A DNA stretch of 58,814 nucleotides from an uncultured Dorea sp. (GTDB taxonomy: Bacteria; Bacillota; Clostridia; Lachnospirales; Lachnospiraceae): assembly GCA_910588745.1 (NCBI GenBank), contig CAJURK010000012.1:1-58814 (forward strand), read 5' to 3'. Numbering within the stretch: the first letter of the stretch is position 1; each line of letters starts with the position of its first letter. Both the position numbers and the translations under genes were made by a program. Positions 34,164 through 42,498 of this stretch are shown here, in pieces. The notes under the pieces are model-generated. The model did not search any database and was not told the DNA's origin. It saw only the letters and a program-made list of their open reading frames with translations.

Positions 34164-35239
34164 AGCACACCTCCAACCAAAAGTATAAGCAGAGACAAAA
34201 CCGCTGTTCCGATACCGGTAAACCCGAACAAATATCTCCAGAAAGCGCCTTTGTCTACCGGCAGCTCACCCACCATTTTCCCTGTCTGTCCATTGATGGC
34301 AAACTGATAGTTCTTCCCGTTATACGCCGTCTCAAACAGCCAGACCGGAAGCAGCACATAGCTGATATGACCGTTGCTGCTACGAAGGGAACGCTTGCTT
34401 GCCCTTACCGTATCATAACCGATTACCGTACCTGCCATCTCCTGCTCAGCGCTGTTATAGATCCGTTCATTCGCCCGGTTTTTCGCAGTATCGGCTCCCA
34501 CGTCATACTTATCCGTCTCATAGCCGGCCAGGTAGGCAGGCTGAAATTCTGTCAGTCCTCTGTAGTCGAATGGTTCAATGGATTCCGTCGTTTCATCGCT
34601 CATCTGTATACTTCCATCCACCGGAACATGGTAAAATCTCATGTTCCCAGAACGGTTAACCAGATAATAGGAGGTTTCCACATAGTCATAGTTAGAATCC
34701 GACCACATCCTTGTCCTCGTAGCCTGGAAACTCATATCCGCATATACATCGCAGTCAAAAAGCCAGTAGGGTACGTAGTAGCCTTTTAAGTTTTTTAGAT
34801 AACTCTTATCCTTGAAATTCCTCGGCAGCAGCCGTTTTCCCTTACAAAAATCCTCCAGCATCTGTCTTGCCCGGTCCGCCTCTATTTGAAAAGGAATCAC
34901 CGCATCCGGTTCAAACCTTCCAGTAACTGTCTGACGGATTACCACCACATTTTCACAATAAGGGCATTTGGTACTGGCCGTATTCTCATCTGCCTCAACC
35001 TCCCCTCCGCAAGAAGGACATAGATACCGCCCGTCATCCGCTCTCTTTGCCGCCGCTGTTTCTCTGCGTTCCTCCCATTCAAGCTTTTGTTCCCCCGGCG
35101 CATTCTCAGACTTGGCAACCTCCTTCAGCACGGAAACATCATAGGTATTGCCGCAGCTTTTGCAGGCAAGCTTCTGCTCCGCACCAGAAAAGTTAAGAGC
35201 CGCCCCGCAGCAGGGACATTTATACTGTATAAGATCCAT
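34160..35239 (-). CDS. TFIIB-type zinc-ribbon membrane protein (YdjG-like)
   Basis: 359 residues. Two zinc ribbons at the N-terminus: CPCCGAALNF/CKSCGNTYD and CPSCGGEVEADENTASTKCPYC. A central domain with PYWLFDCDVYADMSFQATR and LLPVWLFETAYNGKNYQFAINGQTG follows, then one C-terminal membrane helix (GIGTAVLSLLILLVGGVL). It is the first gene of the zinc-ribbon / TPM / SPFH operon and is translationally coupled to the TPM gene. It probably anchors the complex on the cytoplasmic membrane face. Confidence 0.87.
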   Translation of the reverse strand: MDLIQYKCPCCGAALNFSGAEQKLACKSCGNTYDVSVLKEVAKSENAPGEQKLEWEERRETAAAKRADDGRYLCPSCGGEVEADENTASTKCPYCENVVVIRQTVTGRFEPDAVIPFQIEADRARQMLEDFCKGKRLLPRNFKDKSYLKNLKGYYVPYWLFDCDVYADMSFQATRTRMWSDSNYDYVETSYYLVNRSGNMRFYHVPVDGSIQMSDETTESIEPFDYRGLTEFQPAYLAGYETDKYDVGADTAKNRANERIYNSAEQEMAGTVIGYDTVRASKRSLRSSNGHISYVLLPVWLFETAYNGKNYQFAINGQTGKMVGELPVDKGAFWRYLFGFTGIGTAVLSLLILLVGGVL

Positions 35240-35311
35240 CCTGTTCTCCTTTAACTGTGCTTTTTCTAATAGTATATATTCTATTTTCTTTTCTTACGCC
35301 GTATATGTCAA

Positions 35312-35349
35312 GAAAAAAGGTACGCTGTCTAAAAAACAGCATACCTTTT
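35312..35349 (-). terminator. Terminator of the substrate-binding protein gene
   Basis: AAAGGTATGCTGT pairs with ACAGCGTACCTTT (one G-U) and is followed on the minus strand by a T-run (TTTTTTC). Confidence 0.88.
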
Positions 35350-35376
35350 ACAGCAGTCCGAACACCGATTTTCAAA

Positions 35377-36438
35377 TTATTTTGCCGCCTTTTCGGCAAA
35401 TTCTGTAGTAACCAGTTCCTCATAAGGCGCTCTCTCAGACAATTCTCCCGCATCGTCCAAAATATCCTGCAAAAGATCAAAGCTTTCTTTTTCAAAGATC
35501 AAATTATCTTTCCAGGTATCCTGCTCATAGTATCTGGTTACGATTGTTGTAATTGTTTGAATATCCGTTTCACCAAATTGATGCGCGATTACATTCGCAA
35601 TTTCTTCCGGCGTATGGCTCTGGACATAATCCATCCCTTTTTGAAGCGCATTTGTAAACCCTTGAATAATCTCCGGGTTTTCATCGATATAACTCTTCTT
35701 CGCGGAAAATGCGGTGTATGGAACATAACCGCTGTCCGTTCCAAGAGAAGCTACAACATATCCCTTTCCTTCCTGCTCTAAGGAAGTAGCTCCTGGTTCA
35801 AATTCAACCGTAAACTCTCCCTGTCCGCCTGAAAAAGCAGCCGCAGTCGCGCCAAAATCAATACTTTGATCAATGTTTACCTCAGAAGGATCAATTCCAT
35901 TTTGGCGGAGAATATACTCAAATACCATCTCTGGCATACCGCCTTTTCTACCGCCTAAAACATCCTTTCCCTTCAAATCTTCCCATTTAAAAGATTCCAT
36001 TTCCTCTCTCGCTACAAGGAAATTCCCTGCACGCTGGGTAAGCTGGGCAAAATTAACCACATAATCATTGGCTCCTTCATTATAGGTATAAATGGATGCC
36101 TCTGAACCCATAAAGCCAATGTTGGCTTCACCGGAAAGGACGGCCGTCATAGTTTTATCCGCTCCAAACCCAGTAACCACATCCAAGTCAATACCTTCTT
36201 CTGCAAAATAGCCTTCTTCAATCGCCACATACATCGGCGCATAAAAAATAGAATGCGCCACCTCATTCAATACAACCTTTACCGGTTTTGGATTTGCTTT
36301 CGGAACGCTTGGAACAGCTTCTTCTGTCTTTTCTGCGTCTGGCGCTGCAGCTCCCTCTTCATCCTTCGACGCGCAGGCAAGCATCATCACAGACGACAGA
36401 ATTGCCACCAGCGCCAACGAAAATATACGCTTTTTCAT
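35377..36438 (-). CDS. ABC transporter substrate-binding lipoprotein (NMT1/THI5-like), orphan
   Basis: 353 residues. Lipoprotein signal peptide with MMLACAS lipobox, an Ala/Glu/Pro linker, then an NMT1/SsuA-type periplasmic-binding fold (YAPMYVAIEEGYFAEEGIDLDVVTGFGADKTMTAVLSGEANIGFMG). Relatives bind pyrimidine thiamine precursors, taurine/sulfonates, nitrate or riboflavin-related compounds; the ligand here cannot be chosen. No permease or ATPase gene adjoins it, and it has its own terminator, so its transporter must be encoded elsewhere or shared. Divergent from the 5-FCL gene. Confidence 0.9.
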   Translation of the reverse strand: MKKRIFSLALVAILSSVMMLACASKDEEGAAAPDAEKTEEAVPSVPKANPKPVKVVLNEVAHSIFYAPMYVAIEEGYFAEEGIDLDVVTGFGADKTMTAVLSGEANIGFMGSEASIYTYNEGANDYVVNFAQLTQRAGNFLVAREEMESFKWEDLKGKDVLGGRKGGMPEMVFEYILRQNGIDPSEVNIDQSIDFGATAAAFSGGQGEFTVEFEPGATSLEQEGKGYVVASLGTDSGYVPYTAFSAKKSYIDENPEIIQGFTNALQKGMDYVQSHTPEEIANVIAHQFGETDIQTITTIVTRYYEQDTWKDNLIFEKESFDLLQDILDDAGELSERAPYEELVTTEFAEKAAK

Positions 36439-36594
36439 AAAACATATCCTCCTTATATGATTCGATGCTTTACTATATGCATACTATTTTATATTCGTGA
36501 AAGTCCACTTTCCGACCGGCAAAATTATCTCTTTCCATCCGTCATTCTTCACGTTATAATAGTCAATATCAAAGACATAAAAAGGAGATCTTTT

Positions 36595-37143
36595 ATGGAT
36601 AAATTCAGCCAGCGCGCCGAAATACAGCGGCGAATCAAAACCCTCTCCCCAGCATACTGCCGCACAGCCGACCTTTCCATCTTTCGCCGGATTCTAGCAC
36701 TCCCCGAATACACGGAAGCATCCTGCATCTTCTGCTATGTCAGTACGGAAAAGGAAATCAACACCCGTCCTCTAATAGTAGACGCATGGAACCATGGTAA
36801 ACGAGTGGCTGTACCCAAATGCATTTCCAACGGTATTATGGAGGTTTTTGAGATCCATTCCTGGGAGGACTTAGAAACCGGAAGTTATCAGATTCTCGAA
36901 CCCAAGGCCTCCTGTACGCCAATAGCTCCGTCCGAAATAGACTTCGCCATTATTCCCTGCGTATCTTGTGATCGTCAAAAAAACCGCCTTGGACATGGCG
37001 GCGGCTATTATGACCGATATCTACGCAGCGCGGCATTCCCCTGCGCCGCAGTCTGCAGAGAGAAATTAATGTTACGCCGTGTTTGCCATGAACCCCATGA
37101 TTATCCCATAGACATGGTAATTTCCGAATCAGCAATATACTGA
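36595..37143 (+). CDS. 5-formyltetrahydrofolate cyclo-ligase
   Basis: 182 residues. ATP-dependent conversion of 5-formyl-THF to 5,10-methenyl-THF. Seen: the helical N-terminus, IFCYVSTEKEINTRPLIVDAW, KRVAVPKC, and the hallmark DFAIIPCVSCDRQKNRLGHGGGYYDRYL. The long upstream open frame is spurious; AAAGGAG eight bases before the ATG at 36595 sets the start. TATAAT at 36555-36560 with a weak -35 is a likely promoter. Confidence 0.93.
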   Translation: MDKFSQRAEIQRRIKTLSPAYCRTADLSIFRRILALPEYTEASCIFCYVSTEKEINTRPLIVDAWNHGKRVAVPKCISNGIMEVFEIHSWEDLETGSYQILEPKASCTPIAPSEIDFAIIPCVSCDRQKNRLGHGGGYYDRYLRSAAFPCAAVCREKLMLRRVCHEPHDYPIDMVISESAIY

Positions 37144-37159
37144 TATTTCAAAACAAACA

Positions 37160-37500
37160 GAACGAATATTTGTATCTTTCACTTCCACATATTTCTGCTG
37201 GCGCTGCTTTTATTCTTCCTGCGTAGCTGCATTTCCCCTTTTCTTACTTAAAACGCAGCTTTCCTATGTAAGTTCAAATATCCGCTCCTGATACTTCCAC
37301 CTCCAACCATCTCTAACTACGCTGCTTTTATTCTGTCCACGTAGCTGCGCCTCCCTTTTTCTTACTTAAAACGCAGCCTTCCTACGTAAACTCAAATGTA
37401 TACTCCTTATATTCTTAACTCCAATCATCTCTACCCGCGCTGCTTTTGTTCCGCGCGTGTCTGCGCTTCCTTTTCTTACATAAGACGCGCTTACCCATAT
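37160..37500. repeat. Tandem repeat array, period 118 bp, about three degenerate units
   Basis: GCTGCTTTT[A/G]TT recurs at 37203, 37321 and 37439, exactly 118 bp apart, and the whole unit is similar between copies, with a further decayed part before 37203. Each unit has nested dyads (e.g. CTACGT/ACGTAG around CGCAG/CTGCG) and a shared TTTTCTTACTTAAAACGCAGC block. The minus strand is purine-rich and can be read as a short Arg/Lys-rich peptide with a shared NKSS core in all three units. This stretch has no recognised gene; it may be a tandem small-RNA or repeat locus. Confidence 0.75.
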
Positions 37501-37503
37501 AAA

Positions 37504-37548
37504 AACAAAAACCCGAATCCCGCACATATGCAGAAACCCAGGTTTTTA
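37504..37548 (-). terminator. Terminator of ptsI
   Basis: AAAAACC...GGTTTTT stem around a smaller inner hairpin, followed on the minus strand by GTTTTTA. Located 18 nt after the ptsI stop. Confidence 0.7.
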
Positions 37549-37565
37549 TCCATTCCTTCTGTTTT

Positions 37566-39191
37566 TTATTTCAGCTCACGAATATGTTTTCTCAGCGGAA
37601 GAATCTGGCTTGGCGCAACCGACAGCTCGTCAATTCCCATGTTAATAAACTGCTCTGTCATAGATAAATCCGCCGCCAAATCTCCGCAGATACTGATTCT
37701 CTTTCCTTCCAAATGTACATTATTCGTCACAATACGAATCATCTTAATCAACGCCGGATGCTTCGGGTTAAAGTTCCCCGCAGTCCTCCGGTTCGTGCGG
37801 TCCATCCCCAGCGTAAACTGAGTCAGGTCATTCGTCCCAATGCTGAAAAAGTCCACTTCTCTGGCCAGTTCTCCGCTAATCATCACCGCTGCCGGCGTCT
37901 CAATCATAACTCCGGTCTTTACCGATTCGTCGAACAAGATTTTTTCACTTTTTAAATCCTGTTTCACTTTCTCCAGAACATCCTTTGCGGCCCATACCTC
38001 TTCCATGGAGCTAATCATCGGAAACATAACCGCAACATTTCCAAATACAGACGCCCGAAGAATTGCCCGAAGCTGAATCTTAAACATCTCTTCTTTATCC
38101 AAAGAAATCCGAATTCCCCGATACCCCATCGCCGGATTATTCTCCCCGGAAATTTCCAAACAATCCGCTCTCTTCTCTCCGCCGATATCCGCCGTCCTTA
38201 TCACCACACGCTTCGCTCCCATGGATTCCGCCGCAAGCTTATAAATCTGAAACTGCTGTTCTTCTGTCGGAAGTCTCGTACCCGACTCCATATAAATAAA
38301 TTCACTGCGGAACAGTCCGATTCCATTTGAATCATTCCGCAATACGCTCTCGATCTCTCCCTTTGCGCCAATATTCGCGCAGACATCAATCTTCTGACCG
38401 CTTTGGGTCACGTTCTCTTTTCCTTTCAGCCGCTCTAAAGTCTCCACCTTACGCAGCGCGGTTCGTTTCTTTTCCTGCATTCTGGCAAGCGTGGTCTGAT
38501 CCGGTTCGATATATACTCTGCCCTCAAAACCGTCAATCACCACCATCTTGCCCTCGTATTCCCGTTTGAGAGCCTCCCCGATTCCAATCACCGACGGAAT
38601 CTCCTTCGTCCTTGCGATGGTAGCCGTATGGGAATTGATTGTGCCGAACATCGTCACAATCCCTAATACTTTCGATGCTTCTAACTGAGCTGCTTCACTG
38701 GGATACAGTTCTCTGGCCGCCATAATAAAAGGCTCGTCTATCAGCATCTTTTCCTTACGGATTCGCGCCAGAATCCGCAGAATCCGCGCCGCCACATCCC
38801 GCACATCCGCTTCATGCCCCCGCACGTAACTGGCGTCCCTGGACGAATATTTGCTGATAAAGCGATCCGTAGCCTCTTTTACCGCATATTCTGCATTCAG
38901 TCTCTGTTCTTTGATGATGCCGGTTATACTGTCAATATATTCCGCATCATTTAAGACCATCTGCTGCATCTCAAACATGGAGGCGTTCACTTCCCCGATC
39001 TCCTTGGTCATTGCCGTATACAGCTCCTGAAGCTCCACAGCCGCCTTCTCGCATGCCTTTTGAAATCTGGCAAGCTCTTTTCTTACATCCTCTACGTAGA
39101 TCCGTCTGACCTCACGCGCTCCCCGTTTAAAGAAAGCCAGTCTTCCAATCGCAATTCCTTCCGATATTTTTCTTCCCGTTAATGTTATCAT
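37566..39191 (-). CDS. ptsI: Phosphoenolpyruvate-protein phosphotransferase (PTS enzyme I)
   Basis: 541 residues. Cytosolic enzyme that transfers phosphate from PEP to HPr. The N-terminal HPr-binding region is followed by the phospho-histidine in GTINSHTATIARTKEIPSVIG, and the PEP-binding barrel with GLFRSEFIYM, RTADIGGEK, FFSIGTNDLTQFTLGMDR and ISICGDLAAD. The usual TSHTAI is NSHTAT and TLDIGGDK is TADIGGEK, mild departures from the consensus. ptsH is not adjacent. It has its own promoter and terminator. Confidence 0.93.
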   Translation of the reverse strand: MITLTGRKISEGIAIGRLAFFKRGAREVRRIYVEDVRKELARFQKACEKAAVELQELYTAMTKEIGEVNASMFEMQQMVLNDAEYIDSITGIIKEQRLNAEYAVKEATDRFISKYSSRDASYVRGHEADVRDVAARILRILARIRKEKMLIDEPFIMAARELYPSEAAQLEASKVLGIVTMFGTINSHTATIARTKEIPSVIGIGEALKREYEGKMVVIDGFEGRVYIEPDQTTLARMQEKKRTALRKVETLERLKGKENVTQSGQKIDVCANIGAKGEIESVLRNDSNGIGLFRSEFIYMESGTRLPTEEQQFQIYKLAAESMGAKRVVIRTADIGGEKRADCLEISGENNPAMGYRGIRISLDKEEMFKIQLRAILRASVFGNVAVMFPMISSMEEVWAAKDVLEKVKQDLKSEKILFDESVKTGVMIETPAAVMISGELAREVDFFSIGTNDLTQFTLGMDRTNRRTAGNFNPKHPALIKMIRIVTNNVHLEGKRISICGDLAADLSMTEQFINMGIDELSVAPSQILPLRKHIRELK

Positions 39192-39234
39192 ATACTTCCC
39201 GATCCTTTTCTATCCTATATCCTTTCCTCTCTTT

Positions 39235-39263
39235 ACTTTACACGCTGGCTCATGGCCAGTCAA
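39235..39263 (-). promoter_or_regulatory. Promoter of ptsI
   Basis: Minus strand TTGACT, 17-nt spacer, TAAAGT. The spacer holds the dyad CTGGC-TCATG-GCCAG (39245-39259), a possible operator. Confidence 0.65.
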
Positions 39264-39300
39264 GTATTTATGAAGATTTATGTTTCTCACAACATTTCCA

Positions 39301-39329
39301 TTGACTTCTCAAACAATATATGGTAATGT
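39301..39329 (+). promoter_or_regulatory. Promoter of the cold-shock gene
   Basis: TTGACT, 17-nt spacer, TAATGT, giving a leader of about 60 nt. Confidence 0.55.
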
Positions 39330-39398
39330 GAAACGGTATCACATCTATAGGTTTCTATGGATTTCATTTACATTTTTTATAGTAATGGAGGTATTGTA

Positions 39399-39599
39399 AT
39401 GAGCAAAGGTACAGTTAAATGGTTTAACAATCAGAAAGGCTATGGCTTCATCTCAGACGAAGCTGGCAATGATGTTTTCGTACATTATTCCGGTATAGCT
39501 ATGGATGGTTTTAAATCATTAGAAGAAGGCCAGGCTGTTGAATTCGACGTAACAGACGGCGCAAAAGGACCTCAGGCTGTTAACGTTGTTAGAAGTTAA
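39399..39599 (+). CDS. Cold-shock protein (CspA family)
   Basis: 66-residue OB-fold RNA/DNA chaperone. MSKGTVKWFNNQKGYGFI and DVFVHYSGIAMDGFKSLEEGQAVEF hold the RNP-1 and RNP-2 motifs (KGYGFI, DVFVHY). GGAGG seven bases before the ATG at 39399; the 14 upstream residues of the longer frame are not used. A perfect-palindrome terminator follows. Confidence 0.97.
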   Translation: MSKGTVKWFNNQKGYGFISDEAGNDVFVHYSGIAMDGFKSLEEGQAVEFDVTDGAKGPQAVNVVRS

Positions 39600-39708
39600 T
39601 GGTTTCGCATTCACGACGTGGGGAATGTACCTTTTATATATGTGAATTTTATTTCTTCGTTATTTAAGGATTAATTTGAATATTTAAAAGCATACATTGG
39701 AATGCGAG

Positions 39709-39740
39709 AAAGGGATGCCAGATATCTGGCATCCCTTTTT
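39709..39740 (+). terminator. Terminator of the cold-shock gene
   Basis: A perfect 30-bp palindrome centred on GATATC (arms AAAGGGATGCCAGAT / ATCTGGCATCCCTTT) followed by TT. It may also stop transcripts of the convergent ACT gene. Confidence 0.9.
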
Positions 39741-39761
39741 GGTTCCTTTGTTCTGTTTTCT

Positions 39762-40205
39762 CTACGCATTCGCCGTATACGCCTCGTCCGCGCTGTATAC
39801 CTTAAAACCGCTCCCTAAAAGAATATCCACCACTCTTACCGGCTCGTCGCTCTTAAGGACAGCCGCGGCGTCCTCTCCATTTGCAAAGGCATACATATAT
39901 TCAATATTAATCTCGCCTTCCACAAGCTGATGCATCGCCCTGCTGAGAGACCCCGTATCATGAGATACGCGGAACGCCACTACATCCGTCAGCATCGCCG
40001 TAATTCCTGCATCCTTAAGCACCACGCGCCCTTTGTGGGGATCTGACACAATCATGCGGAGCATTCCGTAATCGGAGGTATCTGCGAGGCTTAACGCCAC
40101 AATATTTACCCCGCCTTCCGCAAGTACCTTAAGCACTTCATCCAGGCGTCCTGCCCTGTTCTCTAAAAATACGGATAACTGTTGTACGGTATTGCTTAAA
40201 CTCAT
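39762..40205 (-). CDS. Tandem ACT-domain protein
   Basis: 147 residues made of two ACT domains: LSVFLENRAGRLDEVLKVLAEGGVNI and the second beginning VVAFRVSHDTGSLSRAMHQLVEGEINI. Such proteins bind amino acids and often sit beside aryl-acetate:CoA ligase genes, as here, so it probably senses an aromatic or branched amino acid. GGAGG nine bases upstream fixes the ATG at 40205. It starts 16 nt after the ligase stop and is cotranscribed with it. Confidence 0.9.
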   Translation of the reverse strand: MSLSNTVQQLSVFLENRAGRLDEVLKVLAEGGVNIVALSLADTSDYGMLRMIVSDPHKGRVVLKDAGITAMLTDVVAFRVSHDTGSLSRAMHQLVEGEINIEYMYAFANGEDAAAVLKSDEPVRVVDILLGSGFKVYSADEAYTANA

Positions 40206-40221
40206 AATCTCATTCCTCCCT

Positions 40222-41553
40222 TTACAGATTTCTATTGTCAATCACACGTTTTGCTTTGCCTTCGCTTCTCTGGATGGTCTTTGGCTCAACCAGCTTCACC
40301 CTGACGGAAACGCCCAGCGCCTGCTTCAATACTGCGCCGACTCTTTCCTTTAACGCTTCCATCTTACGGATCTCATCTGAGAAATATTCCTCTGTAACCT
40401 CTACCATAACCGTCAGTACATCCAGGTTGTTCTCCCGGTCTACGATCAGCAGATAATGCGGTGCAACCTGGCCGCCCATAGACAGAAGCGCCGACTCTAC
40501 CTGCGTCGGGAATACATTGACGCCGCGGATAACCTTCATATCATCGGTTCTTCCTGTAAACTTCTGGATTCTGGGCAGAGTTCTGCCACATTCGCAGCGA
40601 TCGCGGTAAATACTGGTAAGATCCTTGGTACGGTATCGAAGAAGCGGCATACCTTCTTTGCTAAGAGTGGTAAATACCAGTTCCCCGGTCTCTCCGTCCG
40701 CGCATGGACTCTGGTCGGCCGGATTCAAAACCTCCGGATAGAAATGATCCTCATATACATGAAGCCCCTTATGATGGATACAGTCCATAGCAACGCCCGG
40801 TCCTGTAATCTCACAGAGTCCATAAATATCAAACGTATTGATATTGAAAATCTCCTCAATCTTTAACCGCATCTCGTCGGTCCAGGGTTCTGCTCCGTTG
40901 ATGCTTGCCTTAATCTGAAGCCGGTCAACAATCCCCGCTTCTTTCGCCGCTTCAGCCAGATACATCGCGTAAGAAGGCGTACACCCGAACGCAGTTGCTC
41001 CGAAATCTTCCATGCACATCAACTGGCGCTTGGTATTCCCGGATGACATCGGGATCGCCATTGCGCCCAGCGCCCTTGCGCCAAGGTCCAGGCCCATGCC
41101 TCCGGTGAACAGGCCGTATCCATAGCATACGTGAATACGGTCGGCCGAAGTCAGTCCGGCCATCACAAGCCCTCTTGCCACGCACTCTCCCCAGGTATCC
41201 ACATCCTTTTCGGTATAAGCAGCCAGCGTAAGCTTTCCAGTGGTTCCCGAAGTTCCCTGTACTCTGGCAATCTTCTCTTTCGGAACAGCCAGAAGGCCGA
41301 ACGGATAGTTATCTCTCAAATCCTCTTTTGTTGTGAACGGCAGCTTATGTATATCCTCGATTCCCTTAATATCCCCGGGTTCTACCCCAAGATCCTCCAT
41401 CTTCTTACGATAGAACGGTACGTTTTCATATACGTTTTTTACCTGTTTTACAAGCTTCTCACTCTGAAGGGCGGCCATCTCGTCCCTGCCCATACATTCA
41501 ATCTTTTCGTCCCTGTATTGTTCTTTCCAATCCTCTAACAAAACCTTCGCCAT
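40222..41553 (-). CDS. Phenylacetate--CoA ligase family protein
   Basis: 443 residues of the PaaK-type adenylate-forming family. ATP-binding P-loop VQGTSGTTGKLTLAAYT, the A5-like IYGLCEITGPGVAMDC, a Cys pair (RCECGRTLPRIQKFTGRTDDM) and the C-terminal IQRSEGKAKRVIDNR with the catalytic Lys region. In this context it probably interconverts aryl-acetate and aryl-acetyl-CoA produced by IorAB, conserving energy during aromatic amino acid breakdown. It lies downstream of iorAB across a structured 375-nt leader. Confidence 0.92.
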   Translation of the reverse strand: MAKVLLEDWKEQYRDEKIECMGRDEMAALQSEKLVKQVKNVYENVPFYRKKMEDLGVEPGDIKGIEDIHKLPFTTKEDLRDNYPFGLLAVPKEKIARVQGTSGTTGKLTLAAYTEKDVDTWGECVARGLVMAGLTSADRIHVCYGYGLFTGGMGLDLGARALGAMAIPMSSGNTKRQLMCMEDFGATAFGCTPSYAMYLAEAAKEAGIVDRLQIKASINGAEPWTDEMRLKIEEIFNINTFDIYGLCEITGPGVAMDCIHHKGLHVYEDHFYPEVLNPADQSPCADGETGELVFTTLSKEGMPLLRYRTKDLTSIYRDRCECGRTLPRIQKFTGRTDDMKVIRGVNVFPTQVESALLSMGGQVAPHYLLIVDRENNLDVLTVMVEVTEEYFSDEIRKMEALKERVGAVLKQALGVSVRVKLVEPKTIQRSEGKAKRVIDNRNL

Positions 41554-41928
41554 TTTCCTTCTCCTTATTCATCCCTCATGGTTTGGGGGTTATTTTACTT
41601 TCTACATTATTTCTGCTTACAGCAGACAATGCCAACCAGTTTTTATACCCTTCGCCTCTGTTGGCTTTTACGCTTAAGTGAGACGAAGGTTCCCAAACAT
41701 GAAGGTATCCCTCTTACATTTTTTCAAAATAAACGACACCTCCTTTTTCTGTATATCTAACTGCCTCAGGCAGATAACAGCATAACTGTCCGAGCCTCTT
41801 TTCCGGCCCGCCCGTTTTTGTCCCGCATCATGAGCCGTCGTCAGACAGCCTTGACGCGCCGGCTCCTTGGCAGGTAATTCATCTGATACTCAAGCAGCCG
41901 GTGCATGCGCATAAAATATGTGTGCGGA
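41554..41928 (-). promoter_or_regulatory. 375-nt structured leader before the aryl-acetate:CoA ligase
   Basis: No gene. It holds an H-type pseudoknot: stem 1 pairs 41680-41689 with 41649-41658 (CCTTCGTCTC/GAGGCGAAGG on the minus strand, one G-U), stem 2 pairs 41660-41665 with 41631-41636 (GCCAAC/GTTGGC). The G-U becomes A-C on the other strand, which supports a minus-strand RNA. Upstream lie a GAGCCG/CGGCTC hairpin (41842-41875 area) and CTGCCTGAGGCAG (41761-41773). A short hairpin CTGCT-GTA-AGCAG follows. It looks like a cis-regulatory RNA of unknown ligand. Confidence 0.6.
41674..41727 (-). CDS. Possible 17-residue leader peptide
   Basis: TTG-started frame MKKCKRDTFMFGNLRLT after AAGGAGG (11-nt spacer, rather long; an ATT one codon earlier is nearer). 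Its last codons form one arm of pseudoknot stem 1, so ribosomes would open the stem. Speculative; the frame may be chance. Confidence 0.25.
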   Translation of the reverse strand: MKKCKRDTFMFGNLRLT

Positions 41929-42498
41929 TTAAAGTTCATACCCCACGTCAAATGCCTGCTTATTAATCTCAATGGTCTTCTGGGGTACGGTTTCTTCAAT
42001 TACCTGATACCACTGTTCTCTTGTGAAATCCATATGCTGCGCAGCCACGCCCAGCACGATCAGATTAAATACCTTCGGATTTCCAAGTTTTTTGGATTCT
42101 TCTGTTGCATTTACGGTATAAACCTTATAATCCTTTTTCAAAGTTTCTATAATATGTTCCGGATACTCTGCCGCTCCGATCACCACCGGCATCGGGTCAA
42201 TCCTCCAGTCATTGATTACCAGCGCCCCGTCTTCCTTAAGGAAATGGGCGTACCGCAGAGCTTCCAGTCTCTCAAAGGCAATGATAACATCCGCATGCCC
42301 TTCTTCCACGATTGGCTCCGCCACCGATTCCCCATAACGGACAAATGTAACAACGCTTCCGCCTCTCTGCGCCATTCCGTGAACCTCCGAAAGCTTCACG
42401 TCGTACCCGCCTAAAATCGCAAGTCCGCCCAGAATCCGGCTGGTAAGGAGCGTCCCCTGCCCGCCTACGCCAACAATCATAATATTCTTTACTGCCAT
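41929..42498 (-). CDS. iorB: Indolepyruvate ferredoxin oxidoreductase, beta subunit
   Basis: 189 residues of the 2-oxoacid:ferredoxin oxidoreductase gamma-type fold. NIMIVGVGGQGTLLTSRILGGLA is the diagnostic nucleotide-binding start, then SEVHGMAQRGGSVVTFVRYG. It pairs with IorA to oxidise aryl pyruvates to aryl-acetyl-CoA with reduction of ferredoxin. Start and the iorA stop share one base (TAATG), so translation is coupled. Confidence 0.95.
   Translation of the reverse strand: MAVKNIMIVGVGGQGTLLTSRILGGLAILGGYDVKLSEVHGMAQRGGSVVTFVRYGESVAEPIVEEGHADVIIAFERLEALRYAHFLKEDGALVINDWRIDPMPVVIGAAEYPEHIIETLKKDYKVYTVNATEESKKLGNPKVFNLIVLGVAAQHMDFTREQWYQVIEETVPQKTIEINKQAFDVGYEL

Noticed and set aside
37160..37500. 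CRISPR array
   Set aside because: The repeats are 118 bp with diverged sequence throughout; there are no identical short repeats separated by unique spacers and no cas genes.
41554..41928. T-box leader
   Set aside because: No AGGGTGGNACCGCG-type antiterminator sequence and no terminator with a T-run before the ligase gene.
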